64,000 nt of DNA from Pseudalkalibacillus berkeleyi (GCF_021608225.1 NZ_JAKIJS010000001.1:2790001-2854000); one strand, 5' to 3'. Numbered from the stretch's first letter, positions 34,867 through 44,582 are shown. Program-made: numbers and translations. Notes: a model not told the origin generated them from the letters alone.

Positions 34867-35838
34867 TTATTTTAAACCTTTTTCTTTATAGTATTTTTCA
34901 GCTCCAGGATGAAGGTCGATTCCGACACCGTTCAATGCATTTTCAGCACTGATCTTTTCACCTTTTGCGTGCTTGATGTCACCAACATTATCGAAAAATG
35001 CTTTCGTCAAGTTGTAGACAGCATCTTCACTTAAGTCTTTACGTACTACAAGCATAGCAAGTACGGCAACTGTGTTGACTTCTTCTTCAAGCTGATAAGT
35101 TCCAGATGGAATTGTATCTTGTGCATAGTATGGATACTTTTCGCTTAATTCCTTCGCTTTATCATCAGCAATCGGAAGGATACGAACAGGCTTCAATGCT
35201 GATAGACCTTCAATTGCACCCGTTGGCGCACCAGAAGTGATGAATGCTGCATCTAGTTCGCCGTCTTGAAGCAATTCAGCAGACTCATCAAATGGTAAGT
35301 TCTTTACTTCGATATCATCCGTAGAAATACCGTGTACTTCTAGAATTTGTTTTGCATTTTCAGCTGTTCCACTACCAATGTCACCAATTGAAACACTCTT
35401 GCCTTTTAGGTCTTCAACAGATTTAATGTCACTATTTTTCATGACAACAATTTGGATCGTTTCAGGATAAAGTGTACCAATAGCTTGTACATTATCAGAC
35501 TTTGCGTCTTTAAACATCATTTTTCCTTCTACTGCATAGCTTGCAATATCCGTTTGCGTAAATGCTAAGTCCGCATCACCGTCTTGTAGTGTTTGAATAT
35601 TTTCTACAGAAGCACCTGACGCTTGCGCGCTAATCGACTTTTCTGTATTCTTTGACATGATTTCTGCGATTTCACCACCAAGTGGGAAATATGTACCACC
35701 TGTCCCACCAGTTAGCATGCTTACTTCTTCTGGATCCGCTTCAGCTTCTCCGCCTCCGCCTAGAGATCCACACCCTGCTAAAACAAGTGTAAACGCTAAC
35801 ATTAACACGAAACTTAATGAAAACACATTCCGTTTCAT
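34867..35838 (-). CDS. TAXI-family TRAP solute-binding lipoprotein
   Basis: 323 residues from the ATG at 35838, seven bases after AAAGGGGGAG. Signal peptide with lipobox LVLAGC, so a membrane-anchored receptor. The motif TGGTGGTYFPLGGEIAEIM and QASGASVENIQ are characteristic of the TAXI (TRAP-associated extracytoplasmic immunogenic) family; glutamate-like or organic acid ligands are usual. First gene of the TAXI-DUF1850-permease operon. Confidence 0.94.
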   Translation of the reverse strand: MKRNVFSLSFVLMLAFTLVLAGCGSLGGGGEAEADPEEVSMLTGGTGGTYFPLGGEIAEIMSKNTEKSISAQASGASVENIQTLQDGDADLAFTQTDIASYAVEGKMMFKDAKSDNVQAIGTLYPETIQIVVMKNSDIKSVEDLKGKSVSIGDIGSGTAENAKQILEVHGISTDDIEVKNLPFDESAELLQDGELDAAFITSGAPTGAIEGLSALKPVRILPIADDKAKELSEKYPYYAQDTIPSGTYQLEEEVNTVAVLAMLVVRKDLSEDAVYNLTKAFFDNVGDIKHAKGEKISAENALNGVGIDLHPGAEKYYKEKGLK

Positions 35839-35921
35839 TACCAAACTCCCCCTTTTACAAAATAAATAACGACCTTATTTTATCACAATAAAGCATAGAA
35901 GAATAGGGAAAAACTCTCAAA

Positions 35922-36323
35922 TTATCTGATTTTTTCCGCTACTTCTACTTGCCAATCCGACAAACGTGGTCGTTTTCTTACCGTCTGTTCTGGAAAAACA
36001 AAAGTCCATGGCATTGAAGCGCCACTAGGTACCTGCACTTGTTTCAGCTGAAAATTCGCTTCCGCAACAACCCCTCTTGTATGTTCACGATAAATAAGGG
36101 ATAGGTTTTCAGCTGTGAACGTTTCTTCTAATCCGTTTTGAATCAGAACCATTGCAAGGATTGAACCTTGATGATTAAGAGCTACATTAATAGGCGTCCA
36201 GGATAGCTCCCCATTCACAACAGGATGACTTTGATGTAATTGTTCAATCGACTCTCGATCACGGGGGGCAATTGCTTTCTCCCATGCTGGGTCGAACAGT
36301 AAACGCTCTTCCATGCCCCTCAT
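35922..36323 (-). CDS. SLAP-domain protein
   Basis: About 133 residues from the ATG at 36323 (AGAGAGG four bases before); 36314 is also possible, and the frame stays open up to 36398. The stretch LLFDPAWEKAIAPRDRESIE and WTFVFPEQTV fit the SLAP (S-layer-associated) domain seen in Bacillus. No signal peptide seen, so cytoplasmic unless the longer start is used. Function unknown. Confidence 0.65.
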   Translation of the reverse strand: MRGMEERLLFDPAWEKAIAPRDRESIEQLHQSHPVVNGELSWTPINVALNHQGSILAMVLIQNGLEETFTAENLSLIYREHTRGVVAEANFQLKQVQVPSGASMPWTFVFPEQTVRKRPRLSDWQVEVAEKIR

Positions 36324-36503
36324 CAAACCTCTCTTTAGCACAATACTTTTATGATACATGCTAATGAACGGATTAACAAATTCGTAAAGAACACACATTC
36401 TACCAAAACCACCTGTTAGTAGTAATATGAGTTATTCAACGAATTTTTATCATAAATAAAGGTGAAAAAGGAGTGACCATTTTTTATGGTCCTCCCGTTT
36501 TGC

Positions 36504-38855
36504 CTAGCCTATTTCCATTTCAAGTTCTTCTATCCGTTTTTCTAGGTACTTCGTATCTTTCTGTGCGTGGAAGGTTTCTGCATTTTCAACAATTACGGAT
36601 GTGTTGTATTCAGGTATTCCCGCATGCTTTTCATATACCCCTTTTGGAATCAATACGTTTCCTTCAGGCCAATGAACTTGTATATTTCCAGATTTCACAT
36701 CGACAAATCGTGCTTTCCCGTGGAACAAACCGTGCTTATTATAAACGACAACTGCATCTCCTTGAAGAATGCCATGTTTTTGACCATCGCCTTCATTCAT
36801 AAGCACGTCGTAACGATCCGCCTCGTTGAATGGATCCTTTTCTGCGTAAATCATTGAGTTGAACTGCTTACCACGTCTTGTCGTTACATAAAAATGTCCT
36901 TCTGCTTGCCGTAGCTCGGGGATATCCATCGCTATCAAGTTCCCTTTTCCATCAGGTGTCGGACAAACCCCGTCTTCACAAAGCCATGCGCCACCCCATT
37001 GGAAGACGTCACCCTTGTTCTTTAAATTTTGAACACCTTCATAATTTGGTGCAGCCTTTGCCATTTCTTCACGAACTTCAAATGCATCTTTAAAATCTAT
37101 TAAATGCTGCTCTTCAGGTTTGACTCTTTTCGCAAGGTCAACGTAAATTTCCCACTCGGACCGGGCTTCTTCAATTCTAGGTCCTTTTATTTCTGGTGAA
37201 AAATAAACCATACGCTCAGTCGAAGTTGATGTCCCTCCGCCAGGTTGTTCATAACGTGTCATCGCTGGAAGCACGACTACCGCTTCCTTGGCATCAACAA
37301 AGGTCGATGTATTGAAAATGATATCTTGATGCACCCGAACATCGACGTTTTCAAGACACGCTTTCACAAAATCAGGATTAGGCATCGTTTCAAGGAAGTT
37401 ACCTCCTGACATATAGTAGAGTTTCAACTTCCGTTCATGATCCTCTGGGAGTAAAGCATTTTCTAACGATATACCAACGATATCCCCTTGCCATCTTGGA
37501 ATTTTAAAGTTCCAAACCTGTTCAACTCGCTCGACGTTGGCCTCGTCAAAACCTCCTCCTGGGAGAACAAACGGATCAGCGCCCATTTCACCCGATCCTT
37601 GTACACCAGAGTGTCCACGAATCGGCATGACCCCACAATACTCTCTACCTAGGAATCCTCTTAACAGTGCCAGGTTTGCGACTTGAGAAACATTGTCTGT
37701 TCCGAAGCGATGCTGCGTTAGTCCCATTGACCAAACAAATACAGCAGACTTCGATTTTGCGAGTAAAATTGCGAGTTCTTCCATTCTCGATTTTGATAGA
37801 CCTGATGACTTTTCTAGTGTTTCCCAGTCATAGGACTCTACTTTTTCTTTCAGCTTTTCGAATCCGTTAACATGCTCAGCGACGAACGCATGGTTGATTG
37901 CTGAACCTTGCTCGCGTTCTTCCATCTCAAACCAATGCTTCATAATTCCATGCATGAAAGCAATATCGCCACCAATGTTCACTTGATAAACATCGTCAGC
38001 AATCTTCGTCCCGAACAAAGCTGATTCAGGAATGGATGGAATCCAGTAATTGTCCATAGAAGGCTCATAATAAGGGTTTATGATGATGATTTTCGTACCT
38101 TTTCGTTTAGCTGCATACATGTATTTCGTTGAAACGGGCTGGTTATTAGCCGCAACAGAACCCCAGAAAACGAGTACATCGGTGCCAATCCAATCTTTAT
38201 AATTACAGCTTGATGCGCCAATACCTAGTGAGCGACTAAGCGCAGTTTTTGAAGGTGAATGACAAATGCGGGAAGCATTATCAATATTGTTCGTCCCTAG
38301 ATAGCGTGCAACCTTTGCAGCTGTGTAATACGATTCATTCGTAATACCTCGTGAGGTGAGGTAAAAACCGTATTGCTTCGGGTCAAGTGCCTTCATTTTA
38401 TCTGCGACGATATTCAGCGCATCATCCCATGAAAGGCGACTGAACTTCTTTTCCCCTGGCTTTCGAATGAGTGGATACGGAATGCGACCAAGCTTACGTA
38501 ACTCAGTACTGCTTTTCTTTCGTAGTACGTCAATGTCTGCATGGACGACTTCAGGTTTCATGGCAGGCATCGTGTTAAGCCGAAGTACATTTAGGCGGGT
38601 TGTACATAAATGTGGACCTTGCAACGTTTGGTCTTGTAACCCCGATACGCCAAGTGCACAGCCATCACAAACTCCTTGGGTCAATATTCTTGTTGCATAC
38701 GGGAGGTTGTCCTTATTCTCCCAAGCGACTTTTGCTGTATCGCGTATATGCTTTGGTTTGATTTTACCTAATCCGAACGGAACCTTACTGACCCAAAGAG
38801 ATGGATCAAGGTCTTTTGCTAGTTTCATTGGGCCTGTGTGTTTTGTTTTTCCCAC
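36504..38855 (-). CDS. FdhF/YdeP-family molybdopterin oxidoreductase
   Basis: 783 residues from the GTG at 38855, after GGAAGGGGAA; the TTG at 38897 has no ribosome site. N-terminal cysteines CDGC ... LC fit the reduced Fe-S motif of the YdeP branch. The molybdenum ligand is Cys198 in SRICHSPSKTAL, a cysteine not selenocysteine. Middle blocks WGSVAANNQP and MPIRGHSGVQGSGEMG and the C-terminal MopB-like barrel are typical. Relative of formate dehydrogenases; substrate unproven. No fdhD or electron-transfer subunit next to it. Confidence 0.9.
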   Translation of the reverse strand: MGKTKHTGPMKLAKDLDPSLWVSKVPFGLGKIKPKHIRDTAKVAWENKDNLPYATRILTQGVCDGCALGVSGLQDQTLQGPHLCTTRLNVLRLNTMPAMKPEVVHADIDVLRKKSSTELRKLGRIPYPLIRKPGEKKFSRLSWDDALNIVADKMKALDPKQYGFYLTSRGITNESYYTAAKVARYLGTNNIDNASRICHSPSKTALSRSLGIGASSCNYKDWIGTDVLVFWGSVAANNQPVSTKYMYAAKRKGTKIIIINPYYEPSMDNYWIPSIPESALFGTKIADDVYQVNIGGDIAFMHGIMKHWFEMEEREQGSAINHAFVAEHVNGFEKLKEKVESYDWETLEKSSGLSKSRMEELAILLAKSKSAVFVWSMGLTQHRFGTDNVSQVANLALLRGFLGREYCGVMPIRGHSGVQGSGEMGADPFVLPGGGFDEANVERVEQVWNFKIPRWQGDIVGISLENALLPEDHERKLKLYYMSGGNFLETMPNPDFVKACLENVDVRVHQDIIFNTSTFVDAKEAVVVLPAMTRYEQPGGGTSTSTERMVYFSPEIKGPRIEEARSEWEIYVDLAKRVKPEEQHLIDFKDAFEVREEMAKAAPNYEGVQNLKNKGDVFQWGGAWLCEDGVCPTPDGKGNLIAMDIPELRQAEGHFYVTTRRGKQFNSMIYAEKDPFNEADRYDVLMNEGDGQKHGILQGDAVVVYNKHGLFHGKARFVDVKSGNIQVHWPEGNVLIPKGVYEKHAGIPEYNTSVIVENAETFHAQKDTKYLEKRIEELEMEIG

Positions 38856-39139
38856 AAGAATTCCCCTTCCTTCAGCACCTATATGGCTGAATGACAATCT
38901 ATATTGATAGAGCCTTTTTAAACATACTTTAATAATTTAATAGTAGTATGAAAGCGATATCAATTCAACATTCCTTATAAAGAATCATTATTTCAATGCC
39001 ATGAAGTGATTTACAAAATAGAGAAGTAGTATAATCTCATTAAATAGCCGCAATATGTATATGAGAAGCTTCTACAGAGGAATCACGAATTATGATGTTG
39101 AATGTAATAGGTAGACAATTATAGAAGGGGTTAGAACGT

Positions 39140-40618
39140 ATGAGAAAAAGCTATAAATTACGCAACGATGATTGGTCAGAGAAGGCAACTGTCTTCGATC
39201 TCCAAAAGGTAATGAATAATGGCGAGCTTACTTCCTTACAGTTAGTGAGTCGCTGCCTAGAAAATATAGCCAAGCACAACCATAGTGGAGCAAACTTAAA
39301 CGCAGTGTTAGAGGTAAACCCAGAAGCCTTGCAAATCGCGGAGACATTGGATGCAGAGCGGAAAATCAGAGGTATGAGAGGTCCTCTTCACGGCATCCCT
39401 GTTTTATTAAAGGATAATATCGAAACAGCAGATCGGATGCATACGAGTGCAGGATCGCTCGCCTTATCCGATCACTATGCGAGCGAGGATGCTACAATCG
39501 TACAAAAATTACGCCAAGCAGGAGCAGTCATCATAGGAAAGGCGAACATGACGGAGTGGGCGAACTTCATGAGTATGTCTATGAAAAATGGATATAGCTC
39601 ACGAGGAGGGCAAGTTCTTAACCCTTATGGAAGTGAATTCGATGTCGGTGGTTCGAGCTCTGGTTCAGCTGTTGGAGTCGCAGCACATTTCGCTACACTG
39701 TCTGTCGGGACTGAAACTTCAGGCTCTATTTTGAGTCCGGCAAGCCAGAACAACGTTGTAGGTATAAAGCCAACCGTTGGACTAATAAGTCGTACCGGAA
39801 TCATCCCCCTATCTCATAGCCAAGATACAGCTGGTCCAATGGCTAAATCGGTTACCGATGCCGCAATCTTACTTGGCTCGATGACTGGACAAGACGACCA
39901 GGATATGATTACCCAGACTAGTATCGAGAGAAGCTTTCGTGATTTTACAATTTATCTAAATGCGCATGCGCTACAAGGGGCTCGAATCGGAATCTGTCGT
40001 AGCCTTTACATAGATATTTTACCCGAACCACAACGAATCGTGATGGAAAATGAAATTGAAAGATTAAAGGAAGCAGGCGCGATCATTATTGAGCTTGAAT
40101 CTGTTTCTCCTATGGAAATGGACGAACAATGGGATTTCAACGTATTACTTTATGAGTTCAAGTCAGATTTGAATGCCTATTTACAAAAATGTCATCCTTC
40201 CTTACCTGTTCATTCATTATCTGACGTCATTCAATTCAATGAACAAAACGAGGACAGCGCGTTAAAGTATGGTCAAGATATCTTGATTCAGTCGAACGAG
40301 ACTTCTGGAACGATGACAGAATCCGCGTATTTGGAAAGCCGATTGAGAGACCTACAGCTGTCGAGGACACGCGGAATCGATGTCGTCATGGAAGAGCATC
40401 AATTGAATGCCCTGCTGTTTCCGAATTCGAATGGAGCAGGCGTACCAGCTAAGGCGGGTTACCCTTCAATTACTGTACCTGGTGGATTTACAAGTGACGG
40501 CCAGCCAGTCGGTGTCACGTTTACCGGAAAAGCGTATACAGAATCAACGTTAATTGCCCTAGGATATGCGTATGAACAACTGACAAAGCATCGGAAAGCA
40601 CCTAGATTGAAAGCTTAG
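39140..40618 (+). CDS. Amidase (amidase signature family)
   Basis: 492 residues. Catalytic triad region: Lys in PVLLKDNIET, the glycine/serine stretch DVGGSSSGSAVG, and nucleophile Ser in VGTETSGSI. Hydrolyses amides; GatA-like fold, but no GatB/GatC neighbours, so a stand-alone amidase. Start follows GAAGGGG. Its stop overlaps the stop of the convergent cysteine dioxygenase gene by three bases. Confidence 0.92.
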   Translation: MRKSYKLRNDDWSEKATVFDLQKVMNNGELTSLQLVSRCLENIAKHNHSGANLNAVLEVNPEALQIAETLDAERKIRGMRGPLHGIPVLLKDNIETADRMHTSAGSLALSDHYASEDATIVQKLRQAGAVIIGKANMTEWANFMSMSMKNGYSSRGGQVLNPYGSEFDVGGSSSGSAVGVAAHFATLSVGTETSGSILSPASQNNVVGIKPTVGLISRTGIIPLSHSQDTAGPMAKSVTDAAILLGSMTGQDDQDMITQTSIERSFRDFTIYLNAHALQGARIGICRSLYIDILPEPQRIVMENEIERLKEAGAIIIELESVSPMEMDEQWDFNVLLYEFKSDLNAYLQKCHPSLPVHSLSDVIQFNEQNEDSALKYGQDILIQSNETSGTMTESAYLESRLRDLQLSRTRGIDVVMEEHQLNALLFPNSNGAGVPAKAGYPSITVPGGFTSDGQPVGVTFTGKAYTESTLIALGYAYEQLTKHRKAPRLKA

Positions 40619-41181
40619 CTTTGGGCCGACTTTTGTAGCTTGTATTCCCTGATCTTTTGCTTGATGTCTTCAGGCCACCAAGCTCCACAATCATCTGACA
40701 CGACACATGCTGCACATGTTTCAATATCATAAACCACCATCCCTGTGATCGGTGGTGAATAAAGGTGCAAGGTGACTAGATCCGATTTTGCTGGGTCGGT
40801 CATCTTGTGCACCCCTTTTTTCGGAGCAAAGAACAGCCTGCCGCTTTTCTTATATTCGGAAAAAAGTTCTACAGGGAGTTCATCCCCCTTCACTTCATAC
40901 ACTGTGTTTCTAGATATACCATTCATCACCTGAATCCAACCATAAGAATCTCCGTGGTCATGCGGAGCACATTCAATATCTGACCAATTCATGACTAGCA
41001 TTTCGACATTTTCGTCTTGATAAAGAAGCTTTCTATAATAGGGCTTGCCTTTTGGATCTTTCAAATACGGAACTAATTCTTCATACTGGACATCGAGTTC
41101 TTCTAAAGCCCCTTTTAACGACTCTTTTGAGGTGGATTGAATTTGTCCGAAAATCCCTTCTATACGTTTTAATATTTCCAT
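40615..41181 (-). CDS. Cysteine dioxygenase family protein
   Basis: 188 residues, cupin. Metal ligands: the two His in APHDHG and a later His in VTLHLYSPP. Oxidises cysteine or a related thiol to the sulfinic acid with Fe(II). Convergent with the amidase, upstream neighbour is the EamA exporter on the same strand, 20 bases away, so they may be co-transcribed. Confidence 0.88.
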   Translation of the reverse strand: MEILKRIEGIFGQIQSTSKESLKGALEELDVQYEELVPYLKDPKGKPYYRKLLYQDENVEMLVMNWSDIECAPHDHGDSYGWIQVMNGISRNTVYEVKGDELPVELFSEYKKSGRLFFAPKKGVHKMTDPAKSDLVTLHLYSPPITGMVVYDIETCAACVVSDDCGAWWPEDIKQKIREYKLQKSAQS

Positions 41182-41202
41182 TCGTATCCTCCATCCTGTT
41201 TG

Positions 41203-42129
41203 TCAACTCTTGTTCTTCCACATCAAACGGTGTACAAACATCAGCAATTGCCCATTCACTAAAATGACTCCTACTATAATCATAAGACCACCTAGAACAC
41301 TTATGATGAATATTTTCTCATTGAGCAAGAGCACTGCTGCAATCAATGTGGCTATCGGTTCCAAATACAGAAAAACTGAAACCTGGGAAGCATCGAGAAC
41401 ATCCAATGCTTTCGCCCAATACCAGTAAGCAACTCCTGAAACGAATATTCCGAGGAACAATAAATGGGACCACTCACTAATCGAGAGTAGCGTCAGTTTG
41501 GTCCACCCTTTGTTACGAATGATAAATGGGGTCGTCAATATGAAACCTATTGTGCTCATGTAAAAAGTAAGTACAAGTGGCGGAATAGGTACACTCAACT
41601 TTTTCAATAATACGGAATAAACCGCCCAATTCAAGGTACTTAAAATCATAAGAAGATAACCGATATTCAAAGATAGGTTGAATGAGCCACCCGTACCTTT
41701 CGTTGTGACCATAAGCACACCGAAGACCGCTACCGTCATCCCAATCGCTTTGCGGAAAGTCATTTTTTCATGAAGGAATAGCATCGCAAGTATGACGGTG
41801 AATATGGGTGAAAAAGAAATGAGCCACCCTGCAGATGAAGCATCGATCGTCATGAGTGCCGTAGCCTGAAACACTTGATGGATGAAAACCCCTAATATGC
41901 CAAGAACGATTAAATGCGGAATGTAGGATAGGGGTATTCTCAGTTTTTCACCTAACGCAATCATGAGTACGAATAAGAATAATGAACCGATCCCAAAACG
42001 AAGGACGAGCAATGTAAAAGGATCGAGTTTATCCAATACTGCTTTCGTAGAGACAAACGAAACTCCCCAGAATGTAATCGACATGGTTGCATATAGGGAT
42101 GATGCAAGCTTCATTTTGTATGGAATCAT
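41203..42129 (-). CDS. EamA-family (DMT) transporter
   Basis: 308 residues, ten hydrophobic helices in two EamA halves. FWGVSFVSTKAVLDKLDP in the first and YLEPIATLIAAVLLLNEK in the second are typical. Exporter of small metabolites, perhaps amino acids such as cysteine given the dioxygenase next door (inference). ATG behind GAGGAG. Confidence 0.9.
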   Translation of the reverse strand: MIPYKMKLASSLYATMSITFWGVSFVSTKAVLDKLDPFTLLVLRFGIGSLFLFVLMIALGEKLRIPLSYIPHLIVLGILGVFIHQVFQATALMTIDASSAGWLISFSPIFTVILAMLFLHEKMTFRKAIGMTVAVFGVLMVTTKGTGGSFNLSLNIGYLLMILSTLNWAVYSVLLKKLSVPIPPLVLTFYMSTIGFILTTPFIIRNKGWTKLTLLSISEWSHLLFLGIFVSGVAYWYWAKALDVLDASQVSVFLYLEPIATLIAAVLLLNEKIFIISVLGGLMIIVGVILVNGQLLMFVHRLMWKNKS

Positions 42130-42219
42130 GACGTGTTCTCCTCAAATAAGTCCTATAAGACCATCCTATGCCTGTCCATCCGAGGCATGTCTAAATCATA
42201 AGAACAAATCGAGGAAATA

Positions 42220-42249
42220 AAAAAAGGACTGAATGAAATAGTCAGTCCC
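42220..42249 (-). terminator. Terminator of iadA
   Basis: GGACTGA and TTCAGTCC, stem with an 8-base loop, then T7 on the minus strand. Confidence 0.88.
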
Positions 42250-42256
42250 CCTTTAG

Positions 42257-43435
42257 CTATTCAAAAGTCCCTTTCACAACCGCTACTTTGTCTTTTACCA
42301 TCAGGGTTCCTTTTGCAAATACCGTGTTGATGATAAGAGAGTCTTTATCTAAGATGACGATATCTGCGTCATTTCCCTTTTTGATACGACCTTTTTGTTT
42401 CAGCTTAAGGATATGCGCTGGCGTAGAGGTGACGACTTGAATCGCTGTTTCTAGTGGAATACCCTCATCTAACACCGCATCGCGCACTTCTTTAAATAAG
42501 CTCGACACCTTTCCTAGCTTTAATCCTTTTAATTCGCCATTTGCATCAAACTCAGGTAAGCTCGCTTGACCGTCAGAGGTGAAGGAGATTTGTTCAATCG
42601 GCACACCCGCATCAAGCATGCGTTTAAGACCTGAACTACACTTCACTTCTCCTTCCTCAAGGAATTTTGGAATCGTACTGGTCGTAAAGTCGACGTATCC
42701 ACCCTTTTTTGCATAAGTAATACCAGCTTCGAACAATTTTCCGTTTCTATTGATATGGGTAGGATAAAATTGTTTGATTGGGATATCGGTCGTTTCGACA
42801 ACTTCCTCTAATAAATTCAGGCAGTCTGGACTGTCTCCCACATGGACATTTACGATGCCCGATTTACCTGATAAGAGACCTCCTAAACGAGCTGCAGAAG
42901 CGATTTTCGCCATTTCTTCAACAGTCGGCTGGGATGATCGGTGGTCTGAAATCGCAATTTCTCCAGCTCCGATCACTTTGTCGACGAGTATGATGTCATC
43001 TTCAATTTTACCGGTTAGCGTTTTTACGGGAACTTGATAGGACCCCGTTTGGACAAAGCAAGTAATCCCTTCTTCTTCAAGTCCTCTCGCCTTTGCGATT
43101 AAGCTCGTCATCGTCCTCGTTGTACCATCAGTTCCGATGACTCCGATCACTGTCGTAATACCAGATAATGTAGCATCCGTCAGCATGAGTTCAGGCGTTC
43201 TTGTTTTGTAGCTGCCTTCTCCACCGCCACCTATGATATGTACGTGAGAATCAATGAACCCAGGAACTATCAAATGACCTTCCGCATCTATTACCTCCAC
43301 ATGCTCTCTGAAAAAATCGCCTTGCAAATCGATTCGATCATCTATGAATCCGATTTTGTTATCGACGATTAGAAGATCCTTTTTCCCAAGATATTCTGGC
43401 GCATATATCTCAGCATTTTGAATTAAAGTTAGCAT
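42257..43435 (-). CDS. iadA: Beta-aspartyl (isoaspartyl) dipeptidase
   Basis: 392 residues, amidohydrolase fold. Metal ligands: DSHVHI near residue 65, VHVGD, THINR and catalytic Asp in FTSDGQAS. C-terminal block GNDADIVILD. Cleaves isoaspartyl dipeptides arising from damaged proteins. Starts behind a 20-bp repeat array and ends at its own terminator. Confidence 0.93.
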   Translation of the reverse strand: MLTLIQNAEIYAPEYLGKKDLLIVDNKIGFIDDRIDLQGDFFREHVEVIDAEGHLIVPGFIDSHVHIIGGGGEGSYKTRTPELMLTDATLSGITTVIGVIGTDGTTRTMTSLIAKARGLEEEGITCFVQTGSYQVPVKTLTGKIEDDIILVDKVIGAGEIAISDHRSSQPTVEEMAKIASAARLGGLLSGKSGIVNVHVGDSPDCLNLLEEVVETTDIPIKQFYPTHINRNGKLFEAGITYAKKGGYVDFTTSTIPKFLEEGEVKCSSGLKRMLDAGVPIEQISFTSDGQASLPEFDANGELKGLKLGKVSSLFKEVRDAVLDEGIPLETAIQVVTSTPAHILKLKQKGRIKKGNDADIVILDKDSLIINTVFAKGTLMVKDKVAVVKGTFE

Positions 43436-43487
43436 GATGGAAGCCTCTTTTCATGTGAAGTAGCCTTTTTCTGGGATCAAAATTTCG

Positions 43488-43582
43488 TTTTTCTAGATAA
43501 TTTCCAATTTTTCTAGATAAAATCTGTTTTTTCTAGATAATTTCTTGTTTTTCTAGATAACTCCTATTTTTTCTAGATAACA
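43488..43582. repeat. 20-bp phased array C (TTTTTCTAGATAA family), five units
   Basis: CTAGATA begins at 43494, 43514, 43534, 43554 and 43574, exactly 20 bp apart, each in a TTTTTCTAGATAA context; the 7-8 bases between differ. Lies between the MOSC gene (ends 43588) and iadA. Confidence 0.92.
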
Positions 43583-43587
43583 GCGCT

Positions 43588-44283
43588 TTATGCCCTTTCG
43601 ATAGAGTCTCCTACACGTATCTCACCCGTTTTCTTGACCGATGCATACACGCCGAAGATATTTTTGTTTTCTTTTACAACGGTTTTGAGCACATTTGCGT
43701 CTATTTCTTTCGTAATTGAATCAACATTGACATAAGAACATCGTTCACAGCCCTTTTCAATCTTCAAAACAACATCGTTGATCGTAAGCTCTTCCCCGAT
43801 CCATTGTTCTTCTAAAAATGGCGTATCTTTTTCAAAATCAATGATCAAATTGGGACGAAATCGGAGCATATCCAGCTGTTCACGCTTCGATAACTCCTTC
43901 ATTTTCTCTAGTGAAGAGGTGCTTGCAATCAGAAGCGGATATTCCCAGTAGCTCGTTTGCCCCTCTGCGATGTTCATTGAAGCTAATGTAACGTGGAGCC
44001 CTGCCTTATCTGAAAAGTGAGAATCAACCTCTTCTAATTTTTCGCTTGAAAAAATGTTTTCGTTTTCTGAAATCGAAAGTGTACCGTTTGATTTCAGATT
44101 CACACCATAATTAAGTAAGAACGGATACTTAGGTATGGTTAGATAGTCACCGGGCTGACCTTTCTTCTCCCATGCAAATATATGATCACCTTCGACACCA
44201 TGAGTATGTATACGTACTGCTTCCATATATTCACCTTGCATCGATTTAACTGGATAACGAACGATTTGTTTTACTTTCGCCAA
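43588..44283 (-). CDS. MOSC-domain protein
   Basis: About 231 residues from a TTG at 44283 that follows GGAGGGG; the ATG at 44298 lies inside or before that site. MOSC N-terminal beta-barrel (IVRYPVKSMQGEYME) and the sulfur-carrying cysteine in KGCERCSYVNVDS. MOSC proteins transfer sulfur or handle molybdenum cofactor; whether it serves the FdhF/YdeP enzyme is open. Confidence 0.87.
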   Translation of the reverse strand: MAKVKQIVRYPVKSMQGEYMEAVRIHTHGVEGDHIFAWEKKGQPGDYLTIPKYPFLLNYGVNLKSNGTLSISENENIFSSEKLEEVDSHFSDKAGLHVTLASMNIAEGQTSYWEYPLLIASTSSLEKMKELSKREQLDMLRFRPNLIIDFEKDTPFLEEQWIGEELTINDVVLKIEKGCERCSYVNVDSITKEIDANVLKTVVKENKNIFGVYASVKKTGEIRVGDSIERA

Positions 44284-44352
44284 ATGAATCCCCTCCATTC
44301 CACTTCTCTATTAATATATACAAAGGATCGGTATGCAAATCCTTTTTCATAT

Positions 44353-44388
44353 TAAAAAAAGCGATTACGTTTTTGAGTAATCGCTCCC
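44353..44388 (-). terminator. Terminator of the small basic protein gene
   Basis: AGCGATTAC and GTAATCGCT stem, then T7 on the minus strand. Confidence 0.93.
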
Positions 44389-44396
44389 TTATACGA

Positions 44397-44582
44397 TTAG
44401 AAAATCTCACCGATCAACCTTCCTAAACCTCTTAGCATCCAATAACTGATTCTTAGAGGCAAAAGAATCAACTCAGGTATCCAGAACATGACATCTACAA
44501 GTAAATCTGAAAATGTATAACGACCTTTACCTTTTCTAGCTTTTCTCGTCCTTGCCTTCTTTCTGTTCCACCATTCTTTCAT
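44397..44582 (-). CDS. Small basic membrane protein
   Basis: 61 residues from the ATG at 44582, seven bases after GGGAGG. A strongly basic start (MKEWWNRKKARTRKARKG) followed by a hydrophobic helix pair (LLVDVMFWIPELILLPLRI). No family recognised. Bounded by terminators on both sides. Confidence 0.7.
   Translation of the reverse strand: MKEWWNRKKARTRKARKGKGRYTFSDLLVDVMFWIPELILLPLRISYWMLRGLGRLIGEIF

Noticed and set aside
36504-38897. Longer start of the FdhF/YdeP gene at 38897
   Set aside because: TTG with no ribosome site; the GTG at 38855 has one.
3470-43582. CRISPR-like arrays
   Set aside because: Units are 20-21 or 52 bp with no constant-length unique spacers between identical repeats, and no cas genes are in the window.
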